Positions 10,221 to 23,897 are shown, counted from the first letter of the stretch. The stretch: 64,000 nucleotides of DNA from Favolaschia claudopus (GCA_037176885.1 JAWWNJ010000091.1:372001-436000), one strand, 5' to 3'. Numbers and translations are program-made. Notes: generated by a model not told the origin, from the letters alone.

Positions 10221-12292
10221 ATGACCTTTGCTATTCCCCCTCCTCCCTCCCAACTTTTTCCTTCATCGAAGCCAGGAACTCGCGTGGAACAGCGGCCACT
10301 ACCTCCCCACCGTCTGCCATCTCTGGGATTAGACTTGTCTGCAGTGGATCTTGACACGGAAGACTCGCCTCCGACACCTAGGTCAGCTCGCTCGAGGAAG
10401 AGGTCCACAGTGCCGTCGTTGCGGCCTCAGCCGTCCACTCGCCCGACGGCCACTAGGCTGACGCCATACACGCGTAGTCCAATGCTCCTAAATGCCATAA
10501 GGCATCGCCAAATCTTGGCCTCACTACTAGCACATCTGAGCTGGCAAGCCTTCTGGTCGCTTTGTAGCACTTCTCGGGACTTCAGAGATTTGTTCCTCTT
10601 CGCAGACCTGCGGAACGCAATTCTTTCCCGCTTCGTCCCAGGATACTCTGCGTGTCTGCGTATTTCCGATCCCATCCGGTTACAGCATGTACCGGTCACC
10701 CTGGATGACCTGAATCTTCTTGGTAAGACCGATCCGATTTTCCTTGTGAAAGTCTCAACTTTCTCTGCCCAGCGATCTCCCAAAGTGTGCCCTTGCACCG
10801 CTATCCAATGCATGCTTTGACATGCATCTCCCGCCTGGTGCCTGGCATTGACCCGGAGGAATCAGCACGAACGTCGAGATTGGCAACTTTAACGCAGACA
10901 CATTCCCGGTTTGTTCTTCTGCTGCAGGCGCTCGCGCACAGCTCAACTCTTCCTCCTCCACCGGAGAAGGAGTATGCTGATTGGCGACCTCCCTTAATTA
11001 AACCGCAACTCCGGCAGTTGAATTTCCCAGCTCCGTTATCACATACCCCGTCCTCCATCTCTCCGGCACCCCTCTCTGTTCGGGGCAGGAAAAGTGCTGA
11101 ATCCGCGCCGGACAACCGATCTGAACAAACGTTGCAAAGGTCACGTTCGCGTCGGCTCTCGCTGTTTGGAACTTTCAAGGCACCTCCCCCTCCGGTTGAG
11201 GAACCCTCGTCACTGAAGCATTATAATATGGGATGGAGACACTCGCTATTCCGTGCCACGGGTTCCGTGTCAGACGACGAGTGGGGGCGGAAAAAAACTG
11301 TCAGTCGGCCCCATCGGCGCTTTGCTTCCGCAACTGTGTCGAGTGAATCTTCTACCTCCTCGAGTAGCCCCTCCCCTCAGAGCGAATACCGCGATTCCAC
11401 TTCCGATATACCCTCCCCGCCACAGCGTGGCGTCTCGCTCCACGATCTCTCTCTTGCCACCTCCCGCATCCGAGCCCCAATTCTGCGAGTTTATGTACCG
11501 TGTTCGAACATGGATCTTTCGGACGATTCCGATAGTATCGCACTTTGTGAGGACCAACTCTACGACTCTGGGCTATGGGCGCATCTGTCGACTGGTGATA
11601 TTGTCTGTAATTTAGGCTATGTGCCTCCCCACACAGACGACCGTACTTCATCGGATGGTAGCCTCGAATCCAGATTGGGGAGCGAACATTCCAGGCAAAA
11701 TCGCGGGAAATGGTTGATATTCAACGGGGATTCACTGGTACCCTTCAGCCCTCCCGATTCGCTTCCCTTGCGTAGCGTGTTTATTCTTCCCTCGCCTCGA
11801 TACTACACCCACATCATGTCACCGCACCACGACCCTGTGTTTACCTTCCGATGCTTCCCATCCTGCGACGATGTGCCGCAGTTCACGTTAGGGAGCTTGT
11901 TGACTACCGTGCGGAGCCCTCATTCGCCAACGGGATACGCTCAGGTAAAGAAGCCTATGTGGACGGCGCGGGTGTATAAGCAGATCGCCCAAGATGAAGA
12001 GGCTGGGTTGGGTTGGCAGGGTGAGTGGATACTTGAAGGCGAAGGTACTCGCGAAGGACAGAGGGTCCTCTTAGACTGCTTACGCGGTGTGCGTGGGCCT
12101 CTCCGACAGTGGCAGTTGGTGCGGGAGAAGTGCGGTGGCGATAGACTATGGTTCAGGTGATTCTTTTCTCTCTCTCTCTGCCGTTTTACTGTGGTGCTCA
12201 CAGCTTACATGCGCAGATTAATCAAGACACTTCCCAGTAGACGCGGCAATCCTAGACACTCATTACTGACAAACAACACTGCCGGATCGTAA
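10221..12292 (+). CDS. Unknown 653-aa protein with an F-box-like helical segment
   Basis: Exons are 10221-10722, 10773-12156 and 12217-12292 (1962 nt). The N-terminus is a disordered Pro/Ser/Arg-rich tail. Around residues 93-130 there is an F-box-like pattern (RHRQILASLLAHLSWQAFWSLCSTSRDFRDLF). After a long Ser/Pro-rich linker (residues about 240-380), a conserved-looking C-terminal domain contains ILRVYVPCSNMD, LYDSGLWAHLSTGDIVCNLGY, WLIFNGDSLVPF and ARVYKQIAQDEEAGLGWQGEW. The C-terminal half resembles proteins conserved across Agaricomycetes without assigned function. The F-box call is weak. No TM segments or signal peptide. Confidence 0.75.
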
Positions 12293-12499
12293 CATATGTA
12301 TTTTATCTATTCACCAACACCATACCACGGCACGGACCACATACATACGGATTCTTCGTAGCATAATACCACTCAATCATACTTAGACTATCAATATTCC
12401 CTTTGCCACACAGAGCCGCAGAGATTGAATTCATATCCTCCTCGTGCAATTTTGGAGAGTGGCTGTGCCCCCTCCTTGGACCAGCTGGAGTCGAAAAGT

Positions 12500-15400
12500 A
12501 TGAGGAAGAAGACCTCCACCACTCGTCTACCCGCGACCCTCGTCGAACGCTTGGGAGAAGCAGGCTAGTAATGATGTCTCTGCCTTCCGTGGGCACAGAT
12601 AACACTAAATTCTGCAGGAAACGAGTCCAACGAACCGCGAAGGAAATGGTCGAATAAAATCAAGGTATGACTTTTCCTTCACCAATGGCTTTATCGAACA
12701 ACTCCTCATTCAATGCCATGTACCTATACAGCCTTCCAGGAAGGAATTGCGGAAACAAGAACGAGCGGGGGCAAAGCAGCGAAAGGCTGAATTCTTTTCC
12801 GCGTCTCTTCATAGTAATTCCAAACGCGCAGCGGAGGAGGAACATGCAGAGTCGCCTCAGCGGAAGAAAGTCAGGCTCAGCAACTCAGAAACTGCTTCTA
12901 AGCCTGTGCCTTCTGCTCAAGTTGACTCTCAACCGACCAAACGAATAGCCGGCGATTCTTCGCGCGCGAAACCAGTCAACGCTGAGCAGCCAAACTCGAA
13001 GCCAGCTAAGCCTAAGACTAAACCGAAGCAAAGCGCACTGGAGAAACTTGCTACAAGGGTCGATCCCACGCCTACGTTCGCGGGACCGCGTTCGCGACAA
13101 GAGAAGGAAGAAGATGCTTATATTGCCTATCTTGAAGGGAAGTTGGGGTATGCTGGGCGGAAGAATAAAAAGCGGGAAGACGACGGGTTGGATGGTCTGG
13201 TGCTCCTCAGTTCTCTTGGGTTACTGGAAATAACACCTAGGCAGATTTATTCGACTTTACGGATACGTTGGCCTATTCAAAGCTTCAGGTGATTTCATTT
13301 GTTCGTTTTCCGATGCAGTACACGTCTTGATCAAGTCAATTTTTATAGCCCGAAGAAAGCCAGGATTCTGACTTGGGTGACGAAGATCAATGTGTTGTGG
13401 ATATGAACGAAGATGAGGATGAGGATGAATGGCAGGGAATTGAAGCAAAGGATTCAGAATCGGGGCCTGGATCGGATTTGGACGACCAGGAGGACCAAGA
13501 AGAAGATCCCAGCGATGTTCCCGCTGTTGTTCCTGTGGCGACCCCTCAACCCGGTACTGCATATGTCCCGCCTCACTTGCGAAACCGAGCGACCGATGAA
13601 GAGTCTGAAATCATCGCGAAACTTACCCGTCAGCTCAAAGGTCTCCTCAACAGGTCTTTGAACTTCGTTTTACCATGTTCTTCAATGCTGACTGTTCTCA
13701 GGATGACCGAACAAAATATTTCTTCGATACTAGATGCTGTAGAGGAAATATACCGGAAGCATCGCCGCAACGGTGAGATGCCGCCGCCTCTCTTTTCACG
13801 GCTCAGCCTGATCCCCTCACCCAAAAGATGTTACATCGACACTAACCACCTTGATCGTGGATGGAATATCCTCCCATTCTTCTCTATTGGACTCCTACGT
13901 TGTCCTCTATGGCGCATTTGTGTCGAGCCTTCACAAAATCATCGGCATTGAATTCGGTGAGTCCAGATCCTTGGCAACAGAGTATATCACTGACGGATAT
14001 CGTAGCTGCGCACTTCGTGCAGACAGTTGTTTCTGCGTATGAACGACATTATGCTGATATCCCGTCCACTGCACCAGCGGATGCAGCAGCCGTTACCAAC
14101 AACGCTCAAAACGAAACACCCGTAGTCGGCAAAGAGTGCTCGAATTTAATTGTGCTGCTCTCCGAGCTATACAACTTTCAAGTCATATCATGTGTCCTGG
14201 TCTATGATATTATCCGGGGACTGCTTGATACTGATCTGTCTGAATTCCGTATTGAACTGTTGCTCAAGGTTGTGCGGAGTGAGTCTTTTTCCATACTTGC
14301 ACTCATCGACATTCTAAATTGGAGAACTTGTACAGACTCTGGACAACAGCTGCGACAAGACGATCCTTCTGCCTTGAAGGACATAATCCAGATTGTGCAA
14401 AGCAAGATATCAGATCAAGATGAAGCATTGAGGTATGACGTTAAAACAGTTCCACCCAATGAGAACTAATACAACAGTATAGTTCGCGCACGAGGTTCAT
14501 GGTCGAAACTCTAACCAACCTCAAGAACAACAAGCTCAAGCGAAACGTAACACAAAACCAAGGCGGCGATGCCGTCGAGAGAATGAAAAAGTTTCTTACA
14601 GGACTGAGCAAGACTCGTCATGGTAGCAACCTTCTCTTTGCTTTGAGAGCATTCCTTGACGCTCGTTCGAATTGCAGTCATGGCGCACGAACCACTTCGT
14701 GTATCTCTGGAAGACCTACATTCCGCTGAAACGAAGGGAAAGTGGTGGCTGGTTGGTGCTGCGTGGGGCGGTGATCCTCTCATCGACCGCCAGGAGGGAG
14801 CCCCCAGGCAGGCAGAACCGCAAAACAATGAGAACACTGCGCTACTCAAGCTTGCTAGAAAGCAGGGCATGAACACAGACATCCGGAGAAGTATCTTCGT
14901 GGTTCTCATGAGCTCCGATGTGAGATAAATCTTCTCATCGCTGTGCCCAGACTTCTCATCGAGCCCGCAGGACTACGTTGACGCCTGTGAGCGGTTATCA
15001 CAATTGAATTTGACCGAGCTGCAACAGCGTGAGATTGTACGGGTGTTGCTTCATTGTTGCGGGAATGTAAGTTGTTGGCAGATGAGACTGTTCATCTTTG
15101 ACGGATGAATAGGAAAAATCGTACAACCCGTATTACACACTCGTTTGCCAGCACCTTTGCCGCTCTTCACACGCGTACAAGATCACTTTGCAGTTTTGTC
15201 TGTGGGACTTTTTGCGCGATCTAGGGGAGACCAATGTTGGTGGCGCAGAAGTAATCAAGAGCCTGAAGGACGAGGGCGGGTTCGACATCAAGGCCGTTTC
15301 GTCGACGAGACTGAAAAATGTCGCCAAGGCATATGCGTGGTGGATAGCGAAGGATTGCGTCACGCTTGGGATTTTGAAGGTAAGCTACAAGAAGCGGAAG

Positions 15401-15763
15401 CGAATTAAAATTGATTAGCTATAGCCGGTCGACTTCACCGATCTCAAGTCGCAATCCCGAGAATTCTTACGAGAGCTCATGGTTCAGATATTCGTTAGCA
15501 GCCAGGTATCGACGCCGGCCGTGAGCGTAGCGGCGGCCAACGGAACCGGTATCCCAACGACGCGCAATCGGGGATCGGTTGAAGAGATTTTCATCAAAGC
15601 GAGTCGGATCGAAGCGCTCGCCATGGGACTTGTGTATTTCCTTGCAGAGGCACTGCGGAACATCAAGGAGATGCCGGATAATGTCCAAACGCTTGTTAAG
15701 TGGGCAAGCTCAGTGGCACAAGAGACACTCAGAACCGGGGTGGACGTTGCTCCGACACTATGA
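12500..15763 (+). CDS. SGD1: Sgd1/Nom1 nucleolar protein (MIF4G + MA3)
   Basis: Essential nucleolar factor of small-subunit ribosome biogenesis; related to human NOM1, which also anchors PP1 and the helicase Fal1/eIF4AIII. The ATG at 12500 gives MRKKTSTTRLPATLVERLGEA, and exon 3 gives PSRKELRKQERAGAKQRKAEF, both typical of the family. A disordered acidic region follows, then the MIF4G HEAT-like domain (LTRQLKGLLNR, LDAVEEIYRKHRRNDV, LLDSYVVLYGAFVSSL, VVGKECSNLIVLLSELYNF). The MA3 domain holds DYVDACERLSQLNL, ITLQFCLWDFLRDLG and AYAWWIAKDCVTLGILK. More than ten short introns; intron 1 (12564-12617) appears to be GC-AG. It converges with the MFS gene. Confidence 0.92.
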
Positions 15764-15840
15764 TCGTGAAAGCTTTGAAGCACATAACTATCTGGACAAC
15801 CTACAACTGCTTATATCCTACATGTTATCGGTGACTACAC

Positions 15841-18666
15841 CTACAGCATATACCGGAAGTCTGGAGCTCTATCGCCCATGGCGCGTAGAGCTTTGTCAGT
15901 ATACAGCCTATCCTCGCCCCGTTCCACGGCTGTACGGGCAGCTTCGTCCCGACGGCGATTCACGCGATGGGAAATCCAGGCAGTGGCCATTGTAGAAACT
16001 AGGCCAATGGCTACGAACATCAGCTCGCAGCCATCTAAGAAAGAATCATGGTCAGGACAAGATACAATGCCTGCAATGAACACATACGCCCAACCAGAAA
16101 ACGTGGTTTGTCTTGCGTTCGATACATATTGCTGGCGAATGCTCCTCTTGAGTATGTTTAGAATATGGCAAATAACTGTGTGAGATGAACTGACCCGAAG
16201 TGGCCGATTCCAATCTGAAAGGCCATGCCTACTCCTGTGATGATAGAGCAGCGTTTGAAACTCGAAAACAACGATAGAGTGGCCTACGCACCGCGCTTAT
16301 ATTGTCCAGAGAGATTATTCCCCAACCTGCAACAATGAATGGCATCAGTGTACGTATTGTGTGGTAATGATGACTGACCATGCCACAATACCAGGGACAG
16401 CCGCATATGCTCCGGTCACGCAGAAGAATGTCCCGAAATATTTAACACCTTTAGAGATGTAGTGCGGGGCTCGTCGTTGTGAGATACCAACCAACCTGAA
16501 GGAGCATTTGAGATGTTTATGGAGAATCCGATCAAGTTGCAAGTGAATCCTGCCCACAGCCGAGAATCAATAGTGATCAATCGCTAAGTGGGGAGTGGCA
16601 GCTTACCAGCAAGGATGAAGGGGAACCGCAATTTCAACCGATCCGAACTGTATGCGAAAATGAACAGGACGATGGCTGGTAGTGTACTTCCGTAAGCAAA
16701 GTCTACGAAAAGCGATGCAAATCCATACTTGCGAGCACCTGAAGTTCGATCCGCGTTCTTCAGATGGTACTCATGACAGACAAAGAGCTTTGGGACTCAC
16801 ATATGGCGGTACGGTCAGCAACTGAGACACGGCGGCACTGTGTCCAAAGCTGCACCTCTCATAAGTTCCCAATACGACGATGACGATGAGTCAGGTAACC
16901 TACGTGCTGATGATTGTCCTGAGGCAAAAATACAGTCATCTTCGAATTATAGTCAACGTGGAAGGCTAGTCGACTCACGGTAAAAACAAGGTGATGCCGT
17001 ACAGGTTGGTAATAATGGACATGTACACCAACATATGCAGCCAAACCTAGTGCTCCTCGGTCTCGACTTGTCAAATCGCAAGAGGGATGGCATACCTGCC
17101 AATCTGTCAAAGCCTCAACTAGATGCCTCATCTCGAAGTGCTCTTCCTCGCCAACAGAGGAGTTGTCGTACTCTGCGACGTGGTCAGTGTCTCGCACGGC
17201 GCTCATTGTTTAGGATCGAGTACTCTTCCTCCAAACAACAAACGCGCGCTGCTCCGGAGTCAAGAATTCGGCTGTGGCCGGGAAGTCGACTAAAACTGAT
17301 GGACAGCGATAAGGCGGAATCTCCAGAGAGAGAGAGAGACTGAGCCTTACCAAAGAATCCGATGATGCCCACCACTACAGTGGCAATGCCTTCCTAGTAC
17401 TTGTTGTGTCAAACATACTGAAACAAGATGCGCTTCTACTGACCAGGATGAAAATCCAGGACCAGCCAAGCAGACCCCTGGTTCCACTCATGAACGATAT
17501 GCCAAAAGCCAAAGCTCCACTAAAGGCTCCTGCGAGCGATGCTGCACCGAAGAAAAGGCCGACACGCCATTGCAACATGTGACGAGGATACCACAACGTG
17601 AGGCTAAGTCCAGTTAGGAGAATGACGGTGAGGAGAGAAAAAATTGGGCATACTAGTAAACGACGCCGCTAGAACAGAGTTGAACGAGATGCTACGGAGA
17701 AGCGAAGAGAGGCTCACGGGAAGAGACCTGCCTCTGCGATACCTAGGCATACTCGGACACCGACCAGTTGAGGATAGCTAGAAGTTTCAAATAGATAAAC
17801 GATACACAATTCTTCAAAGTAGAACTTCGTACGTCTTCACTAGTCCCATCAGAGTCCTAGGGACAAGATAGGTCGAATCAGAACTGACAAATATGCGCCT
17901 TACATGATAATTCCCCAAACGACCTTGTAAACGGTTAGTCACAGAAGCGCAAGATATCTGACGCTCACTGTGATTCCGGGAAGCCATCTACGAGGTGTTC
18001 AAACCGATTACAAGGTGCGTCGAATTGTACGCACCGTGAGGGCAGGAAGCTCTTCAAAACCATACTGGGTTCAACATCAGCTGGGTATATCTCTGAAATA
18101 TGAAACACTGACTTGGCTGGACACTCAAAGATGCAATACGGCTGGCCAACCATGAGAAAGTATGAAAGTATAGATTAATTACCATACAATGAAAAACATC
18201 GTCTATCAAATAATTTGGTACGGACCGTGTCACAGCGATGAATGCGCGGAACTCACCAAAGCAATGTTGAACTTGTTTCCGGTGAGATCCAGCTGCGTTT
18301 CGAGGCCTTGGAGCCTGGCATTTCCTGGCAAAATCATTCATTGGTTCTGGCTGCATCTTGATGATCGCTAGATGTACCAATATTCCCTGCACGAAATCGA
18401 GATTTGCCTCATACATAGGAGCACCATTCATTCGTACCTCGGTCCAAGAATGACACCAAGTAGAAGAGTGATAGAATTGGCATCAACCTGAGATCAATCT
18501 TTCGGTATAGTTTACGCTCCTCCTCAGTCGTGAGGGTTGGCGGCGGAGGAAGAGACGACAATCCTCCGAAGTCCAGAGGCTCGGAATCGGCAGAGTGTGA
18601 CGCCAACTGCGAGTTTGAAACTTTCTCCAGAGAAATCTTTTCGTCTGCTTTGCGCTCAACAGACAT
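15841..18666 (-). CDS. MFS transporter 1, anion:cation symporter (Dal5/Tna1-like) family
   Basis: Plasma-membrane H+-symporter of the fungal ACS family, which moves organic anions such as nicotinate, allantoate, biotin or pantothenate; the substrate cannot be told from sequence. The ATG at 18666-18664 (MSVERKADEK) leads to EEERKLYRKIDLRLMPILSLFYLVSFLDRG; two introns later the frame gives NIGNARLQGLETQL. Twelve TM segments are spread over many small exons. The tail is RRRDEAARTAVERGEDRLY...MGDRAPDFRYML, a hallmark of the family. The intron-exon pattern and tail match the downstream paralogue, so the two arose by tandem duplication. It looks intact where I checked junctions. Confidence 0.82.
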
Positions 18667-19146
18667 GTTGAATTACGGGCAGGATGTGTGGTACGAGCGG
18701 GAACCACAGTCATGGTAGCTATTTCAAGCTAATTTATGTACCACGAGAAGTTGACACGAACATGAGAAGATTTTGCCACCAAACCATAGGATGCAATTCA
18801 GGAGACCGAACGGAGGTCCGCAGGCTCCAACCAGCCTTGAGAAACACAAAGTAATCCGCCAGCTCGGGCGGGATGAGCATCGTAGGAAGAAAAGTGCATG
18901 TTTACTGCCCAATCCAGGCGTAATGTTTGACTGCTAAACCTCTCACGTTAAACGCTGTTCAGCTTCGAGACCCAAGATTCGCTGGATTCACTGGTCACCG
19001 TGGTGGCCACAAGGAAGATGGCAGTCGAGGAGAAGGAGCGGCGCGATCACGTGCCGAATATGTTGTCCTTCGATCCTGTCGTGCTAATTGAAACCCCTTG
19101 TATCGCTCTTTGCAGAGGATACGACAATAATTACATATGTGTACAT
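18667..19146. other. Intergenic, promoter side of MFS1 / 3' end of MFS2
   Basis: About 480 bp between the two tandem transporters, both transcribed leftward. It holds the MFS1 promoter and the MFS2 3' end is just right of it. No gene or repeat seen. Confidence 0.4.
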
Positions 19147-21930
19147 TTATAGCGTGTATCTGAAGTCTGGGGCCCTGTCTCCCATTTGCCGCAGTTCCGC
19201 ATTACTATACATGAACTTTTCACCTCTTTCCACCATGCCGCGCGCAATTTCGTCGCGACGTTTGTTGATGCGTGTGTAACATATAACAGCGATAGGCACA
19301 CAAATGATACCGATGCCCACAAACATCAGCTCGCAGCCATCTGTAAATCGGCCTCAGATCAACCCGAATGAACCTGGGCGGAGATACTCACGTCCAACAA
19401 GGAAACGAGGCTTGTCTTGAGTGCGGTAAATATTGCTCGCGATCGCTCCGCTGTAGATTCAAAACCTTAGTGCGATTAGCGAAATCAAGAGCGAATCCAA
19501 CTTGCCTGAAATTGCCGATTCCTATATGCAGGGCCATGCCCACTCCGCGCTTATACTGTCCGGAAAGATTGTTCCCCAGCCTTAACGCAGTCCGTTCGTG
19601 CCATTTCATGCATTGATCAACAATTGACTCACCAGGCGACTACACCAGGGAAAGCAGCATAGCTCCCTGCAACACAGAAGAATGTGCCGAAGTATTTGAC
19701 CCCTAAGGGAGTTTTGGTGGTTGTTCAGGCCAAGGGAAGACTACACTCACCTGAAGGCGCGGTCGAAATATTGATAGAGAATCCAATCAACAACATTGTG
19801 AGGCCGGCATAGATGAACGGAGCGCGTTTCTTGATCTTGTCCGACCAGTATGCGAAGACGAAGAGGACAATAGCTTCGTAGTTGGCACGGATCAGGTTTT
19901 GTTGCTAGCATCGACCACTACTTGCAACTTACTAGCAAAGACCTATCGGGCAGACGGGGTGAATTCAGAGAGTATGCTCAACCCTGCGTGCCGCAACTCA
20001 CATAGGGTGGGACCGTAAGTAACTGAGAAATCGGCACGTTATGTCCGAATCTACGGAAAACGAAATCAGATAATTATCCAACGACCACGAAAGACGTTCT
20101 TACGTGCTGATAATCGTTCTGGTACGGTTCAAGTCAGCATAATAGAGTATAAACAGAGATCGGGCACTTACGGAAGGAAGAGCGTGATCCCATACACTGC
20201 ATATCGATGTAAAGGTTAGAGTTGCAACGGTCAAGTGATTTTGTTCTTACGCGGCCCGATGATAGACATGTAGATGAGAATGTGGAGCCAGACCTAGATG
20301 ATTCAAGTCAGAATCGTGCACCCTTCTCCAAAACGAAAAATCCCTACCTGCCAGTCAGTCAAAGCAGCGATGAGATGTCTCATGGCAAAATGTTCCTCCT
20401 CGCCCACAGACGAGTTGTCATATTCTGTCAACACGTCAATGCGATGTATATGCTTGACTGAAACACGTACTCTTTCGGAAGACAATATAAGACCGTTCCT
20501 CGGGCGTCAGGAAAGTGGCGGTGGCCGGAAAATCAACCAAGACTGGTAGATCCTCAGTAAAATTGAGGTTTGGGCGGAAGTAAAGTAAACACACTCAGGA
20601 ATGCCAACAGTCCAACGGCAACTGTCGCAATTCCTTCCTGTACGAGTATACACTTCAGACGATCATACAGTCGATGTGCGAGACCAAACGAACGAGGATG
20701 AAGATCCATGACCATCCCAACAAGCCGTGCGTGCCGCTCATAAAGTTGATCCCGAAAGCCAAGAGACCACTGAAAGCACCAGCCATGGAAGCGGCTCCGA
20801 AGAATATGCCAATGCGCCATTGCAGCATGTGGCGAGGATACCAAAGGGACAGGCTATATGGTCAGATTCAGCTTGCTCCGTAGATTAACCTGAAGGCGAA
20901 CGCGCACTAGTAGACCACACCACTATCAGTCAACAAATTCAGTGGTACGTCCGAACCAAAAGATGGAAATGAACTAACGGGAATAAGCCCGCCTCTGCGA
21001 CCCCCAAGCACACTCGAACACCGACGAGTTGCGGATAAGTCTTGACGAGACCCATGAGCGTCCTGAATGATACCCAATTTCAGCGCCGTCAAAGAGTAGA
21101 TATTAACGCCCCAACGACATACATAACAGTTCCCCAAACCACCTCGATCCAGTATCAGTATGCTTGACTCTGCTTTCACAGGAGGAGAGCGACGTACTGT
21201 GATTCCCGGGAGCCATCTAAATAATTCAAGGGCTAAGCGACAGCACGGCCACTAGAATAGAAACATGACCATACCTGGAGGGCCGGAATCGCTTCAAAAC
21301 CAAACTGAAAACAGCGAATGAGCTCAAGGCAACGAACGACCTTTGGATCTCGAGCTCACTTGGCTGGACATTCAAAGAGACAGTATGGCTATGACAGAAT
21401 TTAAATTCTGATTGGCTCTTGTAAATTTAACCACGTACAACGAAGAACATCGTCTGCGGTGAATGTCATCATTGGAAGGGAAATTTCGGAAGCGAAGGTC
21501 ACTATACCAAGGCAATGTTATATTTGTTCCCTCCGAGATTCAGTTGATCCTGCAGCCCGTCTAATCTTGCATTCCCTACACAATGATCATAAGACTCTTC
21601 GACATGCGCTGTTGCATCTGGAATCTTACCGATATTTCCTCGATCCAAAAACGACAACAAGTACATCAAGGACAGAATCGGCATGAGTCTTGCAAAAAAA
21701 GAGTGAGCTATCAATGTTGACAAGAAGACGGGTACATACCTCAAGTCTACTTTACGCCATAACTTGCGTTCTTGTTCCGTCGAGTACGTCGGGGGAGGAG
21801 GAAGCGTCGATTCGCCACCGAAATCGACATCATCTGCGCTATGGACCCGCGCAATTTCCAGCTGCGAGTCCCCCTTCTTCTCATTCTCAAGAGAGGGCAA
21901 GTTGTCGGTCTTCTCTTCAATACTAGACAT
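19147..21930 (-). CDS. MFS transporter 2, anion:cation symporter (Dal5/Tna1-like) family
   Basis: Tandem paralogue of MFS1. The start is the ATG at 21930-21928 (MSSIEEKTDNL). An in-frame ATG 63 nt upstream is possible, but the chosen start matches the neighbour. The disordered N-terminus ends in PPPPTYSTEQERKLWRKVDLR, then after an intron LMPILSLMYLLSFLDRGNIG and NARLDGLQDQLNLGGNKYNI. The tail is ICYTRINKRRDEIARGMVERG...LRQMGDRAPDFRYTL. Many introns at positions like those of MFS1. Predicted twelve-TM plasma-membrane carboxylate or vitamin-type permease; substrate unknown. Confidence 0.82.
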
Positions 21931-22808
21931 CTTGGGGGGTGGTAAAGAGAGGGTGTAGGAACCGAGGTCAGCTGGGGTGTCTCCCGCGCCCATTATAAGC
22001 AGGCGCTGTCATATCCTGATAAGACAAGAAACGGGAAGACGGAATGAAGGATGGTGTGAAAGTGGAGGGACTCGTGAGCGGAATAGTCCTTTATGGAACG
22101 GTTCCGGGGAGTTTAGCCGTACAGCAGCGGTAGGCTCCGTCTTGAAGTCGGCTGTTGAGGTTGACGAGAGTTCCCACAACTATTAAACGTTCCACACGAG
22201 TTCGACAAAAATGTTAGCAGTTTGACGGGTTCAAGACGGACGGCGGCTGGCGGTGGCGTTGAGCAGCACAGACGCGTCGGTTGATCTGCTTACCCGTCGA
22301 CGTTGACGCGACGGACGCGTGACCGAACGCGTTCGTTCAGCGACTGATAGCCGAAACCGCAAGCGAGACGCGTAATTATGGTGACATTCCATTACCGGAA
22401 CGAATGTCCAACGACCTATTCATCCGGGCCCAAACCAAGTTAAAATCTGTTTTAAATCGCGCTATATCTGAGTAACAATGGGATAAGTCGACCGTGAATA
22501 GCTCTACGTTGTCCAAGAATATTTTCAGAACTCGTTATCTCGGAGCCAGGTTGACCAGACGCAAAAAATGGGATTGCTTTCCCGACAACCACAACAACGG
22601 TGCCGACTTGAGGGTATTCAACAGGGTGCCTGGAAATATTTGCCGGGCGCCCGGTACAAGGAGATTGCACGAAAGGGCCCGCTGAGTCCGGGAACAGTAC
22701 CGTTAAGGTAACAGGTGGGATTCAGACGCGTCTTTGGTGCACGTTGAGTTTTGGTTCGTGGGCTGTACTCTCGGAATCCCTACACTGAACTTTTGTTACG
22801 CACTAGGC
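21931..22808. promoter_or_regulatory. Long intergenic region with a cluster of ACGCGT boxes
   Basis: About 880 bp upstream of MFS2 and downstream of EFM4. ACGCGT occurs at 22272, 22315, 22327 and 22368, and again near 22728. Four copies in about 100 bp is far above chance (roughly one per 4 kb). ACGCGT is the MluI cell-cycle box bound by MBF-type factors in fungi. The nearest start it could serve is MFS2, some 340 bp away. No gene is apparent in the rest; 22380-22690 may be a decayed repeat. Confidence 0.45.
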
Positions 22809-23663
22809 TCATGACCTAGTGAAAGCCATGCTGGACACAGGACTGCCACTTTTCCCGCCAAAAGTGAATGTCTTATGTTGTATGCGCGAACTGAGAAGGA
22901 ATGTAAGACAGGAATGCTTGTGGCGACAATCGCGACGGACTGATATACAAGACCTGTGTCTGGTGCCTCAAAACTTGCTCGCAGCTCTTCTTCTGTAAAG
23001 TTGCATGCTAAGAAAGACTTCATTCGTGTTACAAAAGAACAGAACATCGAAACATACAGGTGATGAGGAAGCTGCCCCCCGGTTTGAGGAGGCGCGCAAC
23101 GCGAGCGGGATATCGTTCTGCGGGAGACTTGCCGTCGTCGTCCTTCTCGGCCAGTGCAATCGCGTCGAAAGTGCCCTTGTCCAGAAGGAGATCCCAGACG
23201 TCCGGTCGCTGATCTCCCGGCGTTGAATGCTGCGGAAGGCGCGGCGGGTCTGTAGTCAGGAAATCGCATTCAGCGAAAGTAATCGCATCGCCTGAATCAC
23301 TGGTTGTTGCGATGGCCCTCGCAAGGACGACTGCGTCGGAGCTGTAGTCTATGCCGCAGAGGAGAGAAGCATCGTAGTCCGCGTCCGCCAGAGCAAAAAG
23401 CAACGATCCGTTTCCGCTGCCGATTTCGAGTACAGATGGATTACCAGACGAGGGGACGTGTTCGAGAGCCCATTTCACCATTTTGTCGACGCTTTGTACT
23501 CCGAACCTACGCGAATGAAGCGAAGGCCGAGCGACGATGGTTGAGACTGCCAGCCGTACCAGATCTCTCCCTCATCTCCGTTTTCTTGAAAATTAGCTAG
23601 CTCTGTGTGATATATGTTGTCCCAGTGCTCCTTGGTGCCGAGCTTGGATGGTTGTAGATCCAT
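22809..23663 (-). CDS. EFM4: Protein-lysine N-methyltransferase Efm4/See1 (METTL10 family)
   Basis: S-adenosylmethionine-dependent enzyme that methylates a lysine of translation elongation factor 1A in the cytosol. The ATG at 23663-23661 gives MDLQPSKLGTKEHWDNIYHT, the family opening. Splicing joins EIW to FGVQSVDKMVKWA. The SAM-binding motif I is VLEIGSGNGSLLFAL, then CGIDYSSDAV (motif II) and LLLDKGTFDAIAL. The post-catalytic region CNFTEEEL joins VYHSRIQHKTFTFGG across a GTCCGT...CAG intron, ending at TGA 22809. All expected family blocks are present at about 230-240 aa. Divergent from the gene at 23898. Confidence 0.88.
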
Positions 23664-23897
23664 AGAATTTTAATAGTATGCCCGATGAGGCCTTTCAGAA
23701 TGATGGTAGCAGTGAAGGGAGTGTGGGGATCAAACGTCTACAAGGATCTTATCTCCTGCTTCCACTGTTCCAGCTTCACTCTCTGGCTGACGCTTCACTG
23801 GTCGGCGCCTCAGTCCTTGCCAGGCGCAATTCCTTTCCTTTCTTTTCCCTCGTCGGCTTTCCCCCAGTCCGACTCTTGGTTCAGCTTTAATTAATTC
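23664..23897. promoter_or_regulatory. Divergent promoter region (EFM4 / 23898 gene)
   Basis: 234 bp between two divergent ATGs. A pyrimidine-rich run precedes the plus-strand start. No TATA box is evident. Confidence 0.35.
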
